Positions 16,757 to 24,985 of a stretch of 64,000 nucleotides of DNA are shown one piece after another. The stretch lies in the NCBI RefSeq assembly GCF_026163565.1, contig NZ_JAPDKN010000027.1, positions 1 to 64,000 on the forward strand, given 5' to 3'. Made by a program: the position numbers and the translations under genes. Under the pieces are notes generated by a model that saw only the letters and a list, made by a program, of their open reading frames with translations, did not search any database and was not told the origin of the DNA. This stretch comes from Chryseobacterium sp. YIM B08800. GTDB taxonomy: Bacteria; Bacteroidota; Bacteroidia; Flavobacteriales; Weeksellaceae. Numbering within the stretch: the stretch's first letter is position 1; every line of letters starts with the position of its first letter.

Positions 16757-16768
16757 CAAAAAAAGCAC

Positions 16769-17521
16769 ATGCCCGAAGTTTCCATCATTACTCCTTGTTA
16801 CAATTCTTCTCTTTTTTTAGAAGAAACCATCAGCTCGGTAATGAATCAAACTTTTACCGATTGGGAATGGCTTATTACAGATGATCAGTCGACAGATAAT
16901 TCCGTAGAAATTATTCAAAAACATCAGGATTTCAGAATAAAATTAATTGTTGCTAAAAAAAACGGTGGGGCAGGTCACGCAAGAAACCTTTCTCTAGAGC
17001 AAGCCTCCGGAAGATTTATTACTTTTCTTGATGCCGATGATTTTTGGGAACCCAATTTCCTCGAAGAAATGATTAATTTTATGAAGTACGAAAATGCAGA
17101 AATTGCCTATTCTAATTATGCAAGATGTGATGAAAATTTAATTCCGAAAATTGAAGATTTTAAAGCCGACAAAGAAGTTACTTTTAATAATTTGCTTAAA
17201 ACCTGCAGACTTTCTCTTCTATCATCCATGTATGATTCACAGAGAGTCGGAAAAGAATTTTTCCCGGAAGGAAGCAAAAGAGAAGATCACGTAATGTGGC
17301 TGAATTTATTAAAGAAAATTCCCGAAGGAAAACCGCTTCCGAAAACAATGGCGAAATACAGAATGCGTGAAAACAGCATTTCAAGAAAGAAGCAAAATAT
17401 CATTAAAGACCAGTATCTAGTTTATAAAGATTTTATGAAATTTTCTACGTTAAAATCTCTTTACTACACTGCAAACTGGGCATTAAACGGATTTATGAAA
17501 TATTCAAAAATATTTAATTAA
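16769..17521 (+). CDS. Glycosyltransferase family 2 protein
   Basis: A 250-residue GT-A fold glycosyltransferase, probably transferring a sugar from a nucleotide donor to a surface glycan. The N-terminus reads VSIITPCYNSSLFLEETISS, followed by the nucleotide-binding Asp region (ITDDQSTD) and the metal-binding DADD at about residue 88. The C-terminus has 'YRMRENSISRKK', common in this group. I set the start at the ATG at 16769; the frame is open from a TTG at 16754. The stop shares one base with the start of the next gene (TAATG), so the two are translationally coupled. Confidence 0.9.
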   Translation: MPEVSIITPCYNSSLFLEETISSVMNQTFTDWEWLITDDQSTDNSVEIIQKHQDFRIKLIVAKKNGGAGHARNLSLEQASGRFITFLDADDFWEPNFLEEMINFMKYENAEIAYSNYARCDENLIPKIEDFKADKEVTFNNLLKTCRLSLLSSMYDSQRVGKEFFPEGSKREDHVMWLNLLKKIPEGKPLPKTMAKYRMRENSISRKKQNIIKDQYLVYKDFMKFSTLKSLYYTANWALNGFMKYSKIFN

Positions 17522-18147
17522 TGGAGTATTCTAAAGAATTTAAAGCAGCATTAAGTCAACTTTCATCAGTAGAAAAAGACCGACTCATTTTCAGATTATT
17601 GAGAAAGGATGAAATTTTATCTAAAAAATTATATTTTGAATTAATCGATGAAGAAACCGTTGATCAGAAACGTGATGCGATGGAAGAACTGATTAAAGAA
17701 AAAGTAGAATATGCTTCTAAATACATCAGCAATCAAAAATATTTCATTGTACTCATCCGAAAAATAAGTGCTCAGATTACAGAACACGTAAAAGTAACAA
17801 CCGATAAATTTGGTGATATTAGTTTAAACCTTTTATTGATCAATGAAATTCTGGAAAGCAACGAAAAACTGAGCAGACAGAGATTCAATGATGTCTACAA
17901 ACTTTATCTTTACATCATCAATAAAATTGTAAAAGCATTAGCTTTAACTAAAAAACTAGATGAAGATTATTGGATGGAAATCGATGAATACCTTTCAGTT
18001 GCACACGACAAAATCACCGCTAATATTTATCTTGAAAAACTATTTATCAATAACGGAATAGATTTCAATTGGTTCAACACCGATAGAATTCCGGATCATT
18101 TTGATTTAATTATAAAAGATATTAAGAATCAGGGATTTTTAAAGTGA
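17521..18147 (+). CDS. Conserved hypothetical protein (208 aa)
   Basis: I do not recognise a named domain. The protein is soluble, highly charged and predicted to be almost entirely alpha-helical, with Leu/Ile/Lys/Glu-rich segments such as 'SSVEKDRLIFRLLRKDEILSKK' near the N-terminus and 'YKLYLYIINKIVKALALTKK' in the middle. No signal peptide or membrane helix is visible, so it is probably cytoplasmic. Its start overlaps the glycosyltransferase stop by one base, and its 3' end overlaps the convergent waaA gene by 9 bases. Confidence 0.75.
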   Translation: MEYSKEFKAALSQLSSVEKDRLIFRLLRKDEILSKKLYFELIDEETVDQKRDAMEELIKEKVEYASKYISNQKYFIVLIRKISAQITEHVKVTTDKFGDISLNLLLINEILESNEKLSRQRFNDVYKLYLYIINKIVKALALTKKLDEDYWMEIDEYLSVAHDKITANIYLEKLFINNGIDFNWFNTDRIPDHFDLIIKDIKNQGFLK

Positions 18148-19377
18148 TAAAATTTTTTGAAGAATAAGCTCTGACGAATTGGGTTGCTTAGTCACAAATT
18201 GCTCAGCATTTTCAGACATCTCTAATCGAATTTTTTCATTTTTAAATAAATCTAAAACAAATTGAGCCGCTAAGTTTTCGTTCTCAAAAGATTTACCGCC
18301 TTTAGCTAAAATTAATTGATCTGCTTCAGGGTTTTTCTTGTAATGATTTCCGAAAATCACAGGAACACCAAAAGTTGCTGCCTCCAAAATATTGTGAAGA
18401 CCTGCATCATGAAAACCTCCTCCTACAATTGCAACATCTGCATAAGAATATAATTTGGAAAGTAATCCTATGCTGTCGATGATGAGCGTTGGAGAGTTTG
18501 AGGGTTGGAGTGTTGGAGAGTTTTGCAATTCGCTGTATAAAATTGCAGAGGGAAAAATTTCTTTTAAATTATCTACTCTTTTCAAATCGTGTGGAGCAAT
18601 AATTATTTTTAAATCTTCATTTTTTTCAGAGATTATTTTTGCAATTTTCTCTTCCGCTTGCCATGAACTTCCAAAAACAATTGCCTTTTTACCGCCGATA
18701 AATTCTTCAACGAAATCTACATGATTATTACGAAGCCTTAGTTGTTTTACTCTGTCAAATCGGGTATCTCCGGTTACCGAAGAATTTAGTAGACCAATAT
18801 GTTTAGCCAAAACATACGAATGCTGTGTCTGATGAAAAAACCAAGTTACATTTTGTTTCAACTGTCTTACAAACCATTTCCCATACGTTGTAAAGAAAGA
18901 CTGTCTTTCATAAAACAACGCTGAAATCACAAATATTTTTACATTTTTATGTTTAAGTTCTGCCAAAAGATTATACCAATAATCATATTTAACGGTAAAA
19001 AAAAATTCACAATCAAATAGAGAAACAAATTCTTTCACCATACTTTTTCTGTCGAAAGGAAGATAACAAACCGCATCTGCAATGTGTTTTTTCTTAACTA
19101 CATTTTCATATCCCGAAGGAGAAAAGAAAGTAATAAGAATTTTATGATTCGGAAAGTTTTTTTTGAGTTTTTCTAAAACAGGAAGCCCCTGTTCGTATTC
19201 TCCAAGGCTTGCAGCGTGCATCCACAAAATTTTATCAGAAGACAAAAATGCAGACTTCACAATCTCCAAAGAACGCTTTCTTCCTTCAACGCCTTTTTTA
19301 GTTTTATCATTAAACAACGACAAAACTTTCATTCCGAAAATGAGAAGATTTACAAATATGGTGTATAAGAAAGTCAT
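18139..19377 (-). CDS. waaA: 3-deoxy-D-manno-octulosonic acid (Kdo) transferase
   Basis: WaaA attaches Kdo from CMP-Kdo to lipid A, the first step of LPS core assembly, at the inner membrane. The 412-residue GT30 protein has an N-terminal membrane anchor (about residues 1-20), the family motif WMHAASLGEYEQGLPVLE (about 53-70), the acceptor domain 'YDYWYNLLAELK', and a C-terminal donor domain with 'VAIVGGGFHDAGLHNILEAA' and 'GVPVIFGNHYKKNPEA'. Around residues 284-297 is an odd repetitive stretch, NSPTLQPSNSPTL, encoded by a reiterated TTGGAGAGTT-type repeat; it looks like an in-frame insertion in a surface loop. The start shares one base with the upstream gene (TAATG). Confidence 0.93.
   Translation of the reverse strand: MTFLYTIFVNLLIFGMKVLSLFNDKTKKGVEGRKRSLEIVKSAFLSSDKILWMHAASLGEYEQGLPVLEKLKKNFPNHKILITFFSPSGYENVVKKKHIADAVCYLPFDRKSMVKEFVSLFDCEFFFTVKYDYWYNLLAELKHKNVKIFVISALFYERQSFFTTYGKWFVRQLKQNVTWFFHQTQHSYVLAKHIGLLNSSVTGDTRFDRVKQLRLRNNHVDFVEEFIGGKKAIVFGSSWQAEEKIAKIISEKNEDLKIIIAPHDLKRVDNLKEIFPSAILYSELQNSPTLQPSNSPTLIIDSIGLLSKLYSYADVAIVGGGFHDAGLHNILEAATFGVPVIFGNHYKKNPEADQLILAKGGKSFENENLAAQFVLDLFKNEKIRLEMSENAEQFVTKQPNSSELILQKILSL
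18487..18527. repeat. Reiterated GTTGGAGAGTTT repeat inside waaA
   Basis: Variants of GTTGGAGAGTTT, GAGGGTTGGAGTG and TTGGAGAGTTTT follow each other within the waaA frame and encode the NSPTLQPSNSPTL segment. Similar GAGTTGGAG-type elements are known to me as intergenic repeats in Chryseobacterium-like genomes; here the frame is kept. Confidence 0.75.
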
Positions 19378-19892
19378 TAACTTTTCATTAATCCTCTAAA
19401 AAACTGAATTCCTCCAAAAATCACCGCACCGTAAGCAATTGGTCCGCCTTTTCCGCTTCCTAACGAAACCAAAGTAACAGCAAGACCGCCTACAAACCAC
19501 AATCCGCCATACAAAACATCTTTATTGGCCTGTTTTTTTTCTACAACTTCTCTTTGGAACATTTGATCTCGTCTCAATTTCTCAAGCCTTTTATGGTCGT
19601 CATTTGATGTTTCTGAAAATGTAGATAAAGTGTTATAATATTCCTGATAATTGGCTACATTTTTACTTTCAAACAATTCCGTTTCAAGCTGCAAAATCGT
19701 TTTTCCCTGAGCTTCAGAAAAAGTTGTAATCAGCTTTTCAATTTCTTCATTAATTTGAATTCCTCTTCTTTTGATTTCAGAATATGCCAGAATCACAGTT
19801 TCCTCAGTATAATAAATCCAGTTTACCAAAATTTCTGAGAGCTGAAAGCCTTTAGAACTTGAGATTTGAGCTAATGTTTTTGCGGTTTTCAT
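19377..19892 (-). CDS. Hypothetical protein with C-terminal membrane hairpin
   Basis: A 171-residue protein that I do not recognise. The first 120 residues are helical and charged, including a likely coiled-coil section (about 80-118, 'DDHKRLEKLRRDQMFQREVV'). The C-terminus has two short hydrophobic segments (about 125-143 and 150-166) rich in Gly, which look like a membrane hairpin. It is coupled to waaA by a one-base TAATG overlap and lies 28 bases after the DUF1648-type gene, so it may assist envelope work; no function can be assigned. Confidence 0.7.
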   Translation of the reverse strand: MKTAKTLAQISSSKGFQLSEILVNWIYYTEETVILAYSEIKRRGIQINEEIEKLITTFSEAQGKTILQLETELFESKNVANYQEYYNTLSTFSETSNDDHKRLEKLRRDQMFQREVVEKKQANKDVLYGGLWFVGGLAVTLVSLGSGKGGPIAYGAVIFGGIQFFRGLMKS

Positions 19893-19920
19893 GATTAGTT
19901 TTAAAAATATTTTTTGTTTT

Positions 19921-20388
19921 TTATTTATAAATATAAGCCGAAATTATTGCAGCCATTACGCTGATAAAAATAAAAGGAATAAATAATAAAATATGAACTC
20001 TTGCTTTCGAGTCTGAATTAAAACTGTATCGAATTGTATAATCCTGAATATTTAAAAACATCAATAAAACAAGAAATAAAAGCCATTTCAGCAGAAAAAT
20101 CATGATAAGAAACTGTGTTTTCTGGTTTGCTTCAGTAATCTCAAACGGAAAATTTCCGGTGTCGGGATGTTTTGTTATAAAAAAGAAAACCACATAAAAT
20201 ATGACCGCTAAAACAGGGAGAAAAAAAGCAAATCTTTTCCCTCCAAAATGATCAGGCTTTCCTTCAAAATCAAAATGAGTGGGAAGTTTTTCAGGAAGTT
20301 TTTTAAATATTCTTAAAGTATAAATCCATAAAAACAGAATCAATACTAAATTCAGAATATCAAAAACAGTAAGAATTACAGTTTCCAT
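19921..20388 (-). CDS. DUF1648 domain membrane protein
   Basis: A 155-residue integral membrane protein with four predicted helices (about residues 5-25, 54-72, 92-112 and 130-152). The loop after the first helix has 'LPEKLPTHFDFEGKPDHFGG', the signature of the DUF1648 domain, found in SdpI-type immunity proteins and in many small uncharacterised membrane proteins. Here only the DUF1648 part is present. It follows the NlpC/P60 gene by 6 bases in a minus-strand operon that continues into waaA. Function unknown. Confidence 0.83.
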   Translation of the reverse strand: METVILTVFDILNLVLILFLWIYTLRIFKKLPEKLPTHFDFEGKPDHFGGKRFAFFLPVLAVIFYVVFFFITKHPDTGNFPFEITEANQKTQFLIMIFLLKWLLFLVLLMFLNIQDYTIRYSFNSDSKARVHILLFIPFIFISVMAAIISAYIYK

Positions 20389-20394
20389 AAGAGT

Positions 20395-21111
20395 TTAAAG
20401 AATGCTTTTAATCACTCTCAGTTTGTGAGTATGTTTATTCATTTCTTTATTAAAAATCCCGCTGGAATCTAATGTGTCTATTCTCACTTTTCCGGAAGCA
20501 TGAATAATTTTTTGATTGTCGAGCATAATTCCTACATGAATAATTTTACCTTCAGAATTTTCAAAAAAAGCCAAATCTCCTGGCCGGCTTTCTTCTACAA
20601 AAGTGAGAGAATCTCCTACTTCAACTTGTTGAGAAGTATCTCTCGGCATTTTCACATTGTGAATTTTATAAACGAGCTGTACGAAACCGGAACAGTCAAC
20701 TGCAAAAAAGCTTTTTCCGCCCCACAAATAAGGAATGTTCAGAAATTCTTTTGCCGTTAAAGCAATACTTTCACGTATATCATGACTTCTTCTGGATGCA
20801 ACTGCAGGAAATTCTACTTCAGAACCCATCGAAAGCAAAGTTTTCCCGTCAAGAGTCATTACAGAAGAAAAATCTTCCGTAATTAAAGTCACTTTTCTGT
20901 TGGCAAGATATTCTTCTGTAACAGGCTTGATCTGTTTGGTATCCATCCAGCCTTCATAGCCGTCGTAGTGCATTTTTATTTTCGTCCAGTTTTTATTTAC
21001 TTCCAAAATATCTGCACTTTCGCCATACAAAATTTCAGTAACGATTTCTGCTCTATCCGAATTTTCAGCACGAACAGGCGCAACAGTCACGATACAAATT
21101 CCTTTATCCAT
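20395..21111 (-). CDS. C40 family peptidase (SH3 + NlpC/P60)
   Basis: A 238-residue cell-wall-type hydrolase. Residues 1-70 look like a bacterial SH3 domain ('VRAENSDRAEIVTEILYGE', 'YDGYEGWMDTKQI'); the C-terminal half is NlpC/P60, with catalytic Cys in DCSGFVQLVYK, His in HVGIML and a later HASG. The family cuts gamma-D-Glu-diaminopimelate links in murein peptides. I see no signal peptide, so it may recycle imported peptides in the cytoplasm, like related dipeptidyl-peptidase VI enzymes. The ATG at 21111 is chosen over an in-frame TTG one codon upstream. Confidence 0.88.
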   Translation of the reverse strand: MDKGICIVTVAPVRAENSDRAEIVTEILYGESADILEVNKNWTKIKMHYDGYEGWMDTKQIKPVTEEYLANRKVTLITEDFSSVMTLDGKTLLSMGSEVEFPAVASRRSHDIRESIALTAKEFLNIPYLWGGKSFFAVDCSGFVQLVYKIHNVKMPRDTSQQVEVGDSLTFVEESRPGDLAFFENSEGKIIHVGIMLDNQKIIHASGKVRIDTLDSSGIFNKEMNKHTHKLRVIKSIL

Positions 21112-21114
21112 CAA

Positions 21115-21189
21115 TTTATATTAAGGTTATAGGTCGAGGTTGAGGCTGAGAAAAATACGCTGTAAAATCTTAACCTTAAACTTAGCCTT
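21115..21189. repeat. Reiterated AGGTT/GAGGTTGAGG intergenic element
   Basis: The gap contains TTAAGGTTATAGGTCGAGGT, then TTGAGGCTGAG, and later the complementary words CTTAACCTTAAACTTAGCCTTA. TTAAGGTT and AACCTTAA pair as an inverted repeat, so the transcript between the two minus-strand genes could fold. The form is similar to the other short-word repeats of this window. Confidence 0.6.
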
Positions 21190-21192
21190 ATT

Positions 21193-21840
21193 TTATTTCC
21201 TTCTTAAGAAGTTTACTCCGTCACGCAAAGGTAAAATAAGATTTTCAAAATCATCATCTTTTGCTACCAAATCGTTAAGCTCTTTAATAATCTGTGTAGA
21301 TTTTTGCTTTGGATTTTCTTCTAAAACTTTTCCGTACCAAAGCACATTATCAAAGAGAACTACAGAGCCGGATTTTGTCTTCGGTTTGATTAATCTGAAA
21401 TATTCAGCATAATTTTCTTTATCGGCATCAATGAAAACCAGATCAAAAACCTCATCAGTATTTCGTAGAAATTCTTTTGCATCCTGAATTTGAAAATCAA
21501 TCTGATTTGAAAATTTACTTTCAGAAAAATATTTTCTCGGAAGGTAAGCCAAATCTTCATTTACATCAAGCGTGGTAATTTTTCCTTCCGGAGATAAACC
21601 TTCCGTAAGACAAAGGGTAGCATATCCTGTAAAAGTTCCTATTTCTAATACGTTTTTAGGATTTAGCATTTTAGAAATAATCGTTAAAAGCCTTCCCTGC
21701 TGATAACCGGAAATCATATGCGGCTGAGTGGTTTTCTGAAAAGTTTCTCTTCTTAATTTTTTAAGAATTTCGGGCTCAGACGAAGCATGATTTTCCAGAT
21801 ATCGATCCATTTCTGGATTTTTTTCTTCAAAAAAACTCAT
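21193..21840 (-). CDS. O-methyltransferase (SAM-dependent, class I)
   Basis: A 215-residue methyltransferase related to the caffeoyl-CoA/catechol O-methyltransferase family. The SAM-binding motif is VLEIGTFTGYATLCL (about residues 61-75), followed by the acidic 'TTLDVNEDLAY' and the metal-linked 'FDLVFIDADKENYAEYF' and 'VLFDNVLWYGKV'. Length is normal for the bacterial group. The natural substrate cannot be given from sequence. It has a -7 box 18 bases upstream and lies before the NlpC/P60 gene, separated by a repetitive spacer. Confidence 0.9.
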   Translation of the reverse strand: MSFFEEKNPEMDRYLENHASSEPEILKKLRRETFQKTTQPHMISGYQQGRLLTIISKMLNPKNVLEIGTFTGYATLCLTEGLSPEGKITTLDVNEDLAYLPRKYFSESKFSNQIDFQIQDAKEFLRNTDEVFDLVFIDADKENYAEYFRLIKPKTKSGSVVLFDNVLWYGKVLEENPKQKSTQIIKELNDLVAKDDDFENLILPLRDGVNFLRRK

Positions 21841-21857
21841 TCTTTTTTTTATTTGTT

Positions 21858-21865
21858 CAAATTTA
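21858..21865 (-). promoter_or_regulatory. -7 box for the O-methyltransferase gene
   Basis: TAAATTTG on the minus strand, 18 bases before the ATG. Confidence 0.5.
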
Positions 21866-21901
21866 ATTAAAATAATTCTGAGTCCTAAACCAAAACAGAA
21901 T

Positions 21902-21919
21902 ATCCGTAAAAATACGGAT
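21902..21919. repeat. Perfect hairpin between two divergent genes
   Basis: ATCCGTA-AAAA-TACGGAT, a 7-base perfect stem. It lies upstream of both the O-methyltransferase gene and the small ORF, touching the latter's -33 region, so it could be an operator rather than a terminator. Confidence 0.5.
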
Positions 21920-21949
21920 TGTTTTCATGACGATAAGCTGATAAATTTG
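21919..21949 (+). promoter_or_regulatory. Promoter of the 51-aa ORF
   Basis: TTG (21919-21921), a 20-base spacer and TAAATTTG (21942-21949), followed 34 bases later by the ATG at 21984. Confidence 0.55.
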
Positions 21950-21983
21950 TGGTACTGCAAAATAAAAGAGGTAAGAATACTCA

Positions 21984-22139
21984 ATGAAGATGATGAAAAC
22001 AAATTTGTTACCCGTGAATGACGTACAAAATTACACGATTACTCAATCGTCATCCGCAAAAAAGAGCTCCCGAAAAAGAAGACGCAGTTTTTTCTTAGGT
22101 CAGATTATAAAGCTTCTTAAAAAAGAAGATGTAGTTTGA
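21984..22139 (+). CDS. Small basic protein (51 aa), hypothetical
   Basis: A short gene supported by context. It has a Bacteroidota promoter upstream, an AGAGGTA sequence 13 bases before the ATG that could act as a ribosome site, and a strong hairpin terminator just after the stop. The product starts MKMMKTNLLPVND and has a very basic Ser/Lys/Arg core (KKSSRKRRR) followed by an amphipathic end (FFLGQIIKLLKKEDVV). The basic centre suggests nucleic-acid or membrane binding; this is inference only. I recognise no family. Confidence 0.6.
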   Translation: MKMMKTNLLPVNDVQNYTITQSSSAKKSSRKRRRSFFLGQIIKLLKKEDVV

Positions 22140-22143
22140 AAAC

Positions 22144-22175
22144 AAAAATTCCGATAATCGCTTATCGGAATTCTT
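22144..22175. terminator. Bidirectional terminator between the 51-aa ORF and the OmpA-type gene
   Basis: Perfect 11-base stem AATTCCGATAA/TTATCGGAATT with loop TCGC, flanked by A's on the left and T's on the right, so it can serve both converging genes. Confidence 0.8.
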
Positions 22176-22193
22176 TATTTAAATTTTGCTTTA

Positions 22194-23027
22194 TTATTTC
22201 TTAGGAGTGATATCCATCAATTTCATAAACTCATCCAGCTTAGGCATGATGATGATTTCAGTTCTTCTGTTTTCAGCTCTTCCAGAAACGCTCATGTTTG
22301 TCGCTTTAGGATTGTATTCAGAACGACCGCCTGCTGTAATTCTTGCAGGATCTACGCCAAACTGACTTTGTAATACTTTAGCAATCGCTGTACCTCTCAA
22401 TGCAGAAAGATCCCAGTTGTCTCTCGGTAAGTTTGCAGAGCTTAATGGCGCATTATCTGTGTTACCTTCAATCAATACAGAATATTTATCATAATCGTTG
22501 ATTACTTTTGCTACTTTACCCAAAACTTCCTGAGCTGCCGGTAAAACGTTGTAATCTCCCGTTTTGTATAATAATTTATCTGACAATGAAATCATCACAA
22601 CACCTTTAAGAACTTTTACCTGAACATCCTGATCAGTTACATTATCCAAAGATCTTTTTAATTTGTTTGATAACGCTAAATTTAAACTGTCGTTTTTAGC
22701 ATTTGCAGAAATCAATTGTTTGATATAAGAGTTTGATGCATTGATCTCACCAACCAATTTATCAATATTTGCCGAGCTTTTTCCGGTGTTTGAAAGACAA
22801 GCATCCAAAGATGATTTCAAAGCATCGTGCTGACTTTTTAATAAGTTATTTTCCGCCGTCAATGTAGAATTCTGACCTTTCAGATCCTGAATTTCACGTT
22901 GTCTCTCACCAATATTTTCAATACACTGTTTGTAGTTGCCACTTAGAGCATCATACTGCTTCTTACTAACGCAAGATGTCATTCCCAACACCACTACTGA
23001 AGCTACTAAAATTTTAAAAATCTTCAT
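22194..23027 (-). CDS. OmpA family lipoprotein
   Basis: A 277-residue lipoprotein with an OmpA-type peptidoglycan-binding domain. The signal peptide ends in the lipobox GMTSC (Cys19). Residues 30-115 form a long helical, probably coiled-coil region ('QRQEIQDLKGQNSTLTAENN' type heptads). The C-terminal domain (about 140-265) has 'VLIEGNTDNAPL', 'NWDLSALRGTAI' and 'RITAGGRSEYNP' and the NRRTEI end, where Asp and Arg bind diaminopimelate. It probably ties the outer membrane to murein. It has its own promoter and a shared terminator. Confidence 0.93.
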   Translation of the reverse strand: MKIFKILVASVVVLGMTSCVSKKQYDALSGNYKQCIENIGERQREIQDLKGQNSTLTAENNLLKSQHDALKSSLDACLSNTGKSSANIDKLVGEINASNSYIKQLISANAKNDSLNLALSNKLKRSLDNVTDQDVQVKVLKGVVMISLSDKLLYKTGDYNVLPAAQEVLGKVAKVINDYDKYSVLIEGNTDNAPLSSANLPRDNWDLSALRGTAIAKVLQSQFGVDPARITAGGRSEYNPKATNMSVSGRAENRRTEIIIMPKLDEFMKLMDITPKK

Positions 23028-23049
23028 AAATAAACTTTTTAAACGATTT

Positions 23050-23057
23050 CAAAGGTA
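23050..23057 (-). promoter_or_regulatory. -7 box for the OmpA-type lipoprotein
   Basis: TACCTTTG on the minus strand, 23 bases before the ATG. It is divergent from the tilS -7 box, 27 bases away. Confidence 0.5.
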
Positions 23058-23083
23058 ACAAAATTCATTTTAATAATTAGGAT

Positions 23084-23091
23084 TATCTTTG
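23084..23091 (+). promoter_or_regulatory. -7 box for tilS
   Basis: TATCTTTG, 23 bases before the tilS ATG, matching TAnnTTTG. Confidence 0.55.
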
Positions 23092-23113
23092 TACAAAAGA
23101 AATTCTGAGCATT

Positions 23114-24442
23114 ATGCTTACACAATCCGCATTTGAAAAACAGCTTCAAAATCTCGCTCAATTATCAGATAACCCAACCTATCTTTTAGCGGTAAGCGGA
23201 GGTGCAGATTCTATGGTTTTAGCCTATCTTTTTAACGAATTACAAGATTCTGGATGCGAATTTCAGGTTGCGCATATTAATTATAAACTTCGGGGCGAAG
23301 ATTCTGATTCTGATCAGAAAGTAGTTGAAGATTTTTGCTACAAGAATAATATTAAATTTCATTTATATGAAGTTTCGAAAAAAGATGAGCAGCCGGAAAA
23401 TTCTATTCAGCTTTGGGCAAGAGAACTTCGTTACCGATTCTTCAGAGAAATTCAGGAGAAAGAAAATCTGGATTTTTTGGTAACCGCTCATCATCTGAAT
23501 GATCAGCTGGAAACCTTTATCATCAATCTTTCAAAAGCTTCCGGAATTAATGGTTTAAGCGGAATTCCTGCTAATGAAAATAATATTCTGAGACCATTAT
23601 TAAATTTCTCAAAAGAAGAGATTTACCAATTTGCTGAAGAACACAACATTAATTTCCGTGAAGATCTTTCCAATAAAAAAAGTGATTACCTGAGAAATAA
23701 GATCAGGAATGAATTAGTTCCAAAACTTTCTGAAACCAACGATCAGTTCTTAGAAAACTTCAAAAAAAGTATTTCTTTTCTTAATCAGACCAAAGATTTT
23801 GTGACTCAACAGATTCAAATCATAGAAAAAGATCTTTCTGTATTTAACAAAGAGTATAAAATCTTATCAAAAGAAAAGCTGGCTCAGGAAAGTGATTTCG
23901 TGCAATTTGAGATTCTAAAAAAATATGGTTTTAACCGACCGGAAGAAATTCAGAAAATTTTCTCTGCAGAAAACGGAAGTTCATTTTTTTCAGAAGATTA
24001 TCATTTAACTGTCGATAGAAAAGGTTTAATTTTAAAAGTAAAAAACTTTTCAAAAGAAATAAATCCTGAAATAATCTTAGTTGAAAATTTTGACTCTCAC
24101 CAAGATCAGACATCTATCAATATTAAAAATTATATTGAAGATGGTAAATCTTTTAGTTGGGTTTTTGATACCGACAAACTTCAGTTCCCTTTATATCTGA
24201 GGAAACAAAAAGATGGCGATGAGTTTTATCCTTCGGGTTTTTCCGGAAAAAAGAAGGTGTCTAAGTTTTTCAGAGATGAAAAATTATCCGCTTTAACTAA
24301 AGAAAAAATATGGATTTTGTGCGATGCCAAAGATCAAATTTTAGGAATCGTTCCGCTAAGACAGGATCGCAGATCTGAGGCAGAAGTTAATACACAAAAA
24401 ACAACCACAGTACAATGGATAGAAGAACAGCCAATTCTTTAG
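23114..24442 (+). CDS. tilS: tRNA(Ile)-lysidine synthetase
   Basis: TilS attaches lysine to C34 of tRNA-Ile (CAU), so that it reads AUA as Ile. The 442-residue protein has the PP-loop ATPase motif SGGADSMVL (about residues 28-36), the family segment 'VAHINYKLRGEDSDSDQ' and 'TAHHLNDQLETFIINL', plus a C-terminal substrate-binding domain with 'RKQKDGDEFYPSGFSGKKKVSKFFRDEK'. This length is normal for the long form. The gene overlaps the downstream sigma-factor gene by 28 bases. Confidence 0.96.
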   Translation: MLTQSAFEKQLQNLAQLSDNPTYLLAVSGGADSMVLAYLFNELQDSGCEFQVAHINYKLRGEDSDSDQKVVEDFCYKNNIKFHLYEVSKKDEQPENSIQLWARELRYRFFREIQEKENLDFLVTAHHLNDQLETFIINLSKASGINGLSGIPANENNILRPLLNFSKEEIYQFAEEHNINFREDLSNKKSDYLRNKIRNELVPKLSETNDQFLENFKKSISFLNQTKDFVTQQIQIIEKDLSVFNKEYKILSKEKLAQESDFVQFEILKKYGFNRPEEIQKIFSAENGSSFFSEDYHLTVDRKGLILKVKNFSKEINPEIILVENFDSHQDQTSINIKNYIEDGKSFSWVFDTDKLQFPLYLRKQKDGDEFYPSGFSGKKKVSKFFRDEKLSALTKEKIWILCDAKDQILGIVPLRQDRRSEAEVNTQKTTTVQWIEEQPIL

Positions 24443-24981
24443 CCATAGAAGATTTCCAAAAAAACAGTAATGTAGCTTTCGGTATTTTGTACCAAAATTA
24501 TTTTGTTTACGTAAAAAAATATATTCTTAATAATAAAGGAAATTCTGAGGATGCCGAAGATATTTTTCAGGATTCGCTGCTTATCCTTTATGAAAAACTG
24601 CATCGTGATAATTTTGAAGCCTACACTTGTTTGGGAAATTATATTGTAGGAATTTCTAAAAATTTATGGCTGAAAAGATTAAAAAACAGGCATTTTTATA
24701 TCGAGTTTCCCGATACTTATTTCATAGAAAACCAGCAGGAAATTAACCTTGCGATCGAAAACGAAAAATATTATTGGGAAAAACTGACGGGATATATTAA
24801 AGCCATCTCTTCACATTGCCAGAATTTAATTCAGGATATTTTTATAAAAAATAAAAGCATTGAAGAGATTCAGGATAAATATAAATATTCCAGCAAGCAT
24901 AATGCGCAAAACCAAAAATACAAATGCGTAGAACAGATCCGGAGAATAAAAGATAAAAATTTTCAAACTGAAAATCAATAA
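24415..24981 (+). CDS. RNA polymerase sigma factor, sigma-70 family (ECF-like)
   Basis: A 188-residue group 4 sigma factor. Region 2 is seen at about residues 20-90 ('FGILYQNYFVYVKKYILNNKG', 'DAEDIFQDSLLILYEK'), and a helix-turn-helix region 4 at about 140-180 ('KNKSIEEIQDKYKYSSKH'). It directs RNA polymerase to a special promoter set, unknown here. No anti-sigma gene follows, which is common for this subgroup in Bacteroidota. The start lies 28 bases inside tilS, so it is probably co-transcribed and coupled; a terminator follows. Confidence 0.88.
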   Translation: MDRRTANSLAIEDFQKNSNVAFGILYQNYFVYVKKYILNNKGNSEDAEDIFQDSLLILYEKLHRDNFEAYTCLGNYIVGISKNLWLKRLKNRHFYIEFPDTYFIENQQEINLAIENEKYYWEKLTGYIKAISSHCQNLIQDIFIKNKSIEEIQDKYKYSSKHNAQNQKYKCVEQIRRIKDKNFQTENQ

Positions 24982-24985
24982 ATTA

